In this document: piece by piece, positions 61,953 through 64,000 of the stretch
Layout: each line of letters opens with the position of its first letter
Position numbering within the stretch: the first letter of the stretch is position 1
Origin: Herbaspirillum huttiense
GTDB taxonomy: Bacteria > Pseudomonadota > Gammaproteobacteria > Burkholderiales > Burkholderiaceae_D
Direction of reading: 5' to 3'
NCBI RefSeq assembly: GCF_004367745.1
Contig: NZ_CP037993.1
Span: 4,216,001 to 4,280,000, forward strand
Length of the DNA: 64,000 bases
Made by a program: the position numbers and the translations under genes
Notes under the pieces: model-generated
Told to the model about the DNA's origin: nothing
Database searches by the model: none
Seen by the model: the letters and a program-made list of their open reading frames with translations, nothing else

Positions 61953-62286
61953 GATGGTTCACTAACGGCAAAGCGGCGACCCGGTCCGCCGCCACATCGC
62001 CCCGGGACAATGACGCCCATGGCAATGCCGCAGCGGGCCGGATGGCCTGCTTCAACTTGTTCGTTCGGGTGGCCGCAGAGGGCATGCCAGGAAAGATCAG
62101 GACATGTCTGCGAAGGACAGATTCAGCGGAAAACGTAAAGCGAAGAAATACGATTTAGCGTCGAAACCTGCTTAATGATACCCCAAAAACCGGCAAAGCT
62201 TCCGCAACGCAGCATTTCTTGCTGCCCGGGCAGGCGCTGGCAGCATCCCTGCCGATTCCGGGCCGAGATGAAGTTTCCTGACCTGG

Positions 62287-62318
62287 AAAAGCAAAGAAGC
62301 CCGCCAGGCAGCCTTTGC
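62287..62318 (-). terminator. possible terminator of the response-regulator gene
   Basis: On the minus strand GCAAAG (62318-62313) pairs with CTTTGC (62296-62291), with an inner GCC/GGC pairing, and TTTT follows at 62290-62287. The rest of the 461-base gap 61953-62413 shows no ORF or recognisable element; it must hold the promoter of the symporter near its right side. Confidence 0.4.
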
Positions 62319-62413
62319 TGCAAAGCGAGCTTCATGACAATGTGAAGCAACTGACCAAAATCCGGGAGCGCCCCCCGCCCCCGCACATGCGAGCCGGCAG
62401 CAGCGGCGCAGCC

Positions 62414-63124
62414 TCAGGATTCCAGCACGATATCGACCGCCGAGGACCGGCGCAGCATCAGGAAGCCTTCGCCATAGATGTTGCGGATTTGCATGGGCGC
62501 TTCCTCCAGCGAGCGCAATTTCTGGCGCACGCGGTAGATCAGGGCATCGATGCGATGCGCATCGTATTCCTCGCCGCCGGAACGCAGCAGGTCGAACAAT
62601 TGCGCGTGCGAGACCGGATAGTTGGGGCTTTGCAGCAACGCCGCCAGGGCCGTGCTTTCCTTGTCGGTGAATTGCAGTGCCACCGAGCCATTGCTGGAGA
62701 GGCGTCCCGAGCGGCGGTTGAAGGCCCATTTCTCCGACTGCGGCGAACTCTGGTGCGGCGCGGTCTTCATGCGGCGCGCCAGGGCCGTCAGCGTGGCCGA
62801 GACTTCTTCCAGCTTGACCGGCTTGACCAGGTAATAATCGGCCCCGTCGCTCATGCAGCGCACCCGTTCCTCGCTGCGGGTAGCAGCGGTCAGGATGATG
62901 ATGCCCATGGACGGGAAATTCTGCCGCAACGATGCCAGTTCGGGCAGCAGGCTGCCGTCTGGCAAGCCGATGTCGGATAACAGGATGTCGGGCTGACGAC
63001 TCTTGAGGATGTCCCTGGCCTGGCCCAGTGCCGAGCAGACCGAGATCTCGTAACCCAATTCCCCCACATGTGCGCTCAACGTGTTACGCCAGTCGAGATC
63101 GCTTTCTACGATAAGTACTTTCAT
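62414..63124 (-). CDS. OmpR/PhoB-type response regulator
   Basis: 236 residues from the ATG at 63124 (MKVLIVESD). The receiver has acidic Glu7 and Asp9, phosphoacceptor Asp51 in ILLSDIGLPDG, Thr in ILTAATRSEE and Lys in YLVKP. A winged-helix DNA-binding domain follows (about 130-225; LQFTDKESTALAALLQS, RIDALIYRVRQKL, GEGFLML). Longer upstream frames lack a ribosome site. No kinase lies beside it; the partial gene at the right edge could be its sensor. Confidence 0.87.
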   Translation of the reverse strand: MKVLIVESDLDWRNTLSAHVGELGYEISVCSALGQARDILKSRQPDILLSDIGLPDGSLLPELASLRQNFPSMGIIILTAATRSEERVRCMSDGADYYLVKPVKLEEVSATLTALARRMKTAPHQSSPQSEKWAFNRRSGRLSSNGSVALQFTDKESTALAALLQSPNYPVSHAQLFDLLRSGGEEYDAHRIDALIYRVRQKLRSLEEAPMQIRNIYGEGFLMLRRSSAVDIVLES

Positions 63125-63290
63125 CACTCTTGTGTTCCGGACGAAACCTGTTTTTATGACTGCCGGAGCATCCCCGCTCCCCCTCCGGAACCTGACCCCG
63201 GAGCCAGCTGCAAGCGCGGAAATGCTTTCCATAATCACAACGTTATACAGAAAATATCTGCGGATAAAATCATAAAAACTCGCAGATGCC

Positions 63291-63704
63291 TTACACCTGA
63301 AAACTCCACTGGGCCTGGCTTTGCGCGTGTTGGCGCAAGAGGCCGGTGACCGTCCCGAGCAGGTGGTCGACCGAACAGGGTTTGAGCAGGAAAGCGGCGA
63401 TCGTGGGAATGCGCGCACTGGCCGCCGGCAGGTGGGCGCTGATTAGCACCACCGGAATCGGGGAAAAACGTTCATGCGACTTGATGTAGCGCGCCAGCTC
63501 CATGCCATCCATGCGCGGCATGCGCAGATCGGTCAGCACCAGGCTGGGGGCCTGCTCCTGCATCTGCGCGATGGCATCCACGCCATCGGCCGCCGCCACC
63601 ACCTGCAGTCCGCCCTGCTGCAAGATGCCGCACAGCATCTCGCGCGACTCGGGATGATCTTCCACGACCATCACGGTCGGTGCCTTGCTGATAGTTGCCA
63701 CCAC
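63291..63704 (-). CDS. single-domain response regulator
   Basis: About 137 residues, receiver only: VVEDH, phosphoacceptor Asp59 in LVLTDLRMPRMDGMELARY, Ser in LISAH and Lys in LLKPC. AGGAGG stands five bases before GTG 63704 (and eight before GTG 63701), so a GTG start is likely; an earlier in-frame GTG at 63731 has no such site. Like CheY or Spo0F it needs a partner kinase and acts by protein contact. A 166-base gap separates it from the OmpR-type gene downstream. Confidence 0.83.
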   Translation of the reverse strand: MVATISKAPTVMVVEDHPESREMLCGILQQGGLQVVAAADGVDAIAQMQEQAPSLVLTDLRMPRMDGMELARYIKSHERFSPIPVVLISAHLPAASARIPTIAAFLLKPCSVDHLLGTVTGLLRQHAQSQAQWSFQV

Positions 63705-63788
63705 GTCTTCCTCCTGCCTTCTGTCCCGCACCAGATGTCACGGTGACTTGTTGTGACTGATGGTGATGGTTGGCGACAAAACGCGATA

Positions 63789-63803
63789 TCAGGAAATTCC
63801 TGA
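63789..63803. promoter_or_regulatory. palindrome upstream of the single-domain regulator
   Basis: TCAGGAA-A-TTCCTGA is a perfect 7-bp inverted repeat 85 bases before the gene at 63704. Related GGAAnTTCC palindromes occur at 42186 and 47976, also upstream of signalling genes. The surrounding 63705-63952 is otherwise empty. Confidence 0.3.
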
Positions 63804-63952
63804 AACTTGGACAACATTGCGCAAACGCAAGGCACAGGCGGGGCCGCCACGCCGCCAGGGGCGTGCCGGCAAAAGCGAAGGGAAGCAAGACGCAAGGCCG
63901 CGCCCGGCCAAGGCAGAGCTTGGCTGCTGGCGGACTCAGACGGGGGGAAGGA

Positions 63953-64000
63953 TCAGGGGCGTGCGGTCAGCAGGCGCTGGATTTCGGCCAGCATTTGCTC
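63953..64000 (-). CDS. C-terminal end of a gene cut by the window edge
   Basis: Reading leftwards from the edge the frame gives EQMLAEIQRLLTARP and then TGA at 63953. The amphipathic ending is of the kind found at the C-terminus of receiver domains or hybrid kinases, and the regulators next door fit that, but fifteen residues cannot identify the protein. Confidence 0.5.
   Translation of the reverse strand, partial: EQMLAEIQRLLTARP

Noticed and set aside
60339-62138. 599-residue + strand frame across the DUF3142 start and MHS symporter
   Set aside because: Antisense shadow of a clear transporter; it also reads through a strong minus-strand terminator.

Overview
The window is high-GC, densely coded bacterial DNA. 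Gene content and protein style (LysR regulation, a SiaABCD operon, CheV, CHASE and PAS hybrid kinases, a PhrB-type photolyase) point to a betaproteobacterium of the order Burkholderiales, most likely Oxalobacteraceae close to Herbaspirillum. The taxonomy is inferred from protein character, not from a marker gene. No rRNA, tRNA, IS element, prophage or CRISPR array was seen.

Region 1 (about 0.2-17 kb, + strand) is a near-complete aryl polyene (APE) pigment cluster. It is one long run of mostly overlapping genes in the ApeC-to-ApeR order: chain-length factor, acyltransferase, two acyl carrier proteins, a membrane protein, an acyl ligase fused to a hotdog dehydratase (ApeH-ApeI), glycosyltransferase, acyltransferase, aromatic amino acid ammonia-lyase, thioesterase, LolA-like carrier, MMPL exporter, DUF3261 lipoprotein, ketosynthase, dehydratase, ketoreductase and ketosynthase. 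A small secreted protein and a phosphopantetheinyl transferase follow. The lyase makes the aryl starter, the ligase loads it on a carrier protein, the type II synthase extends and reduces it, and the exporter group moves the product to the outer membrane.

Region 2 (17-27 kb) is a catabolic and light-stress segment. A lipoprotein gene and a tannase/feruloyl-esterase family lipoprotein come first, then a hydroxyquinol 1,2-dioxygenase / maleylacetate reductase operon with a divergent LysR regulator, then a chalcone-isomerase-like protein, a transporter and an iron-sulfur photolyase. Two arrays of a degenerate 11-12 bp repeat (core GCAATACAG), in opposite orientation, lie just upstream of the lipoprotein and of the chalcone-isomerase-like gene.

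Region 3 (27-48.8 kb) is a signalling island. It holds an HTH-receiver protein, a sensor kinase, an HPt protein, two hybrid kinases (one of 1505 aa with CHASE, four PAS, receiver and HPt domains), two chemoreceptors, CheV, a hemerythrin, a CSS-motif EAL phosphodiesterase, a PAS kinase with an altered HD-GYP response regulator, a receiver-GGDEF cyclase and a LuxR-type regulator with a pseudo-receiver.

Region 4 (48.9-52.8 kb, - strand) contains a SiaABCD switch controlling a diguanylate cyclase. Its SiaA has a CBS-like cytoplasmic input instead of a membrane sensor. Upstream lies an Abi-like HEPN protein with a divergent, strongly terminated candidate small RNA.

Region 5 (52.8-64 kb) has a four-domain rhodanese coupled to a cysteine dioxygenase, an SDR oxidoreductase, a pseudo-receiver, a very large repeat-type lipoprotein coupled to a DUF3142 lipoprotein, an MHS-family symporter and two response regulators. 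The start of another - strand gene is cut by the right edge.
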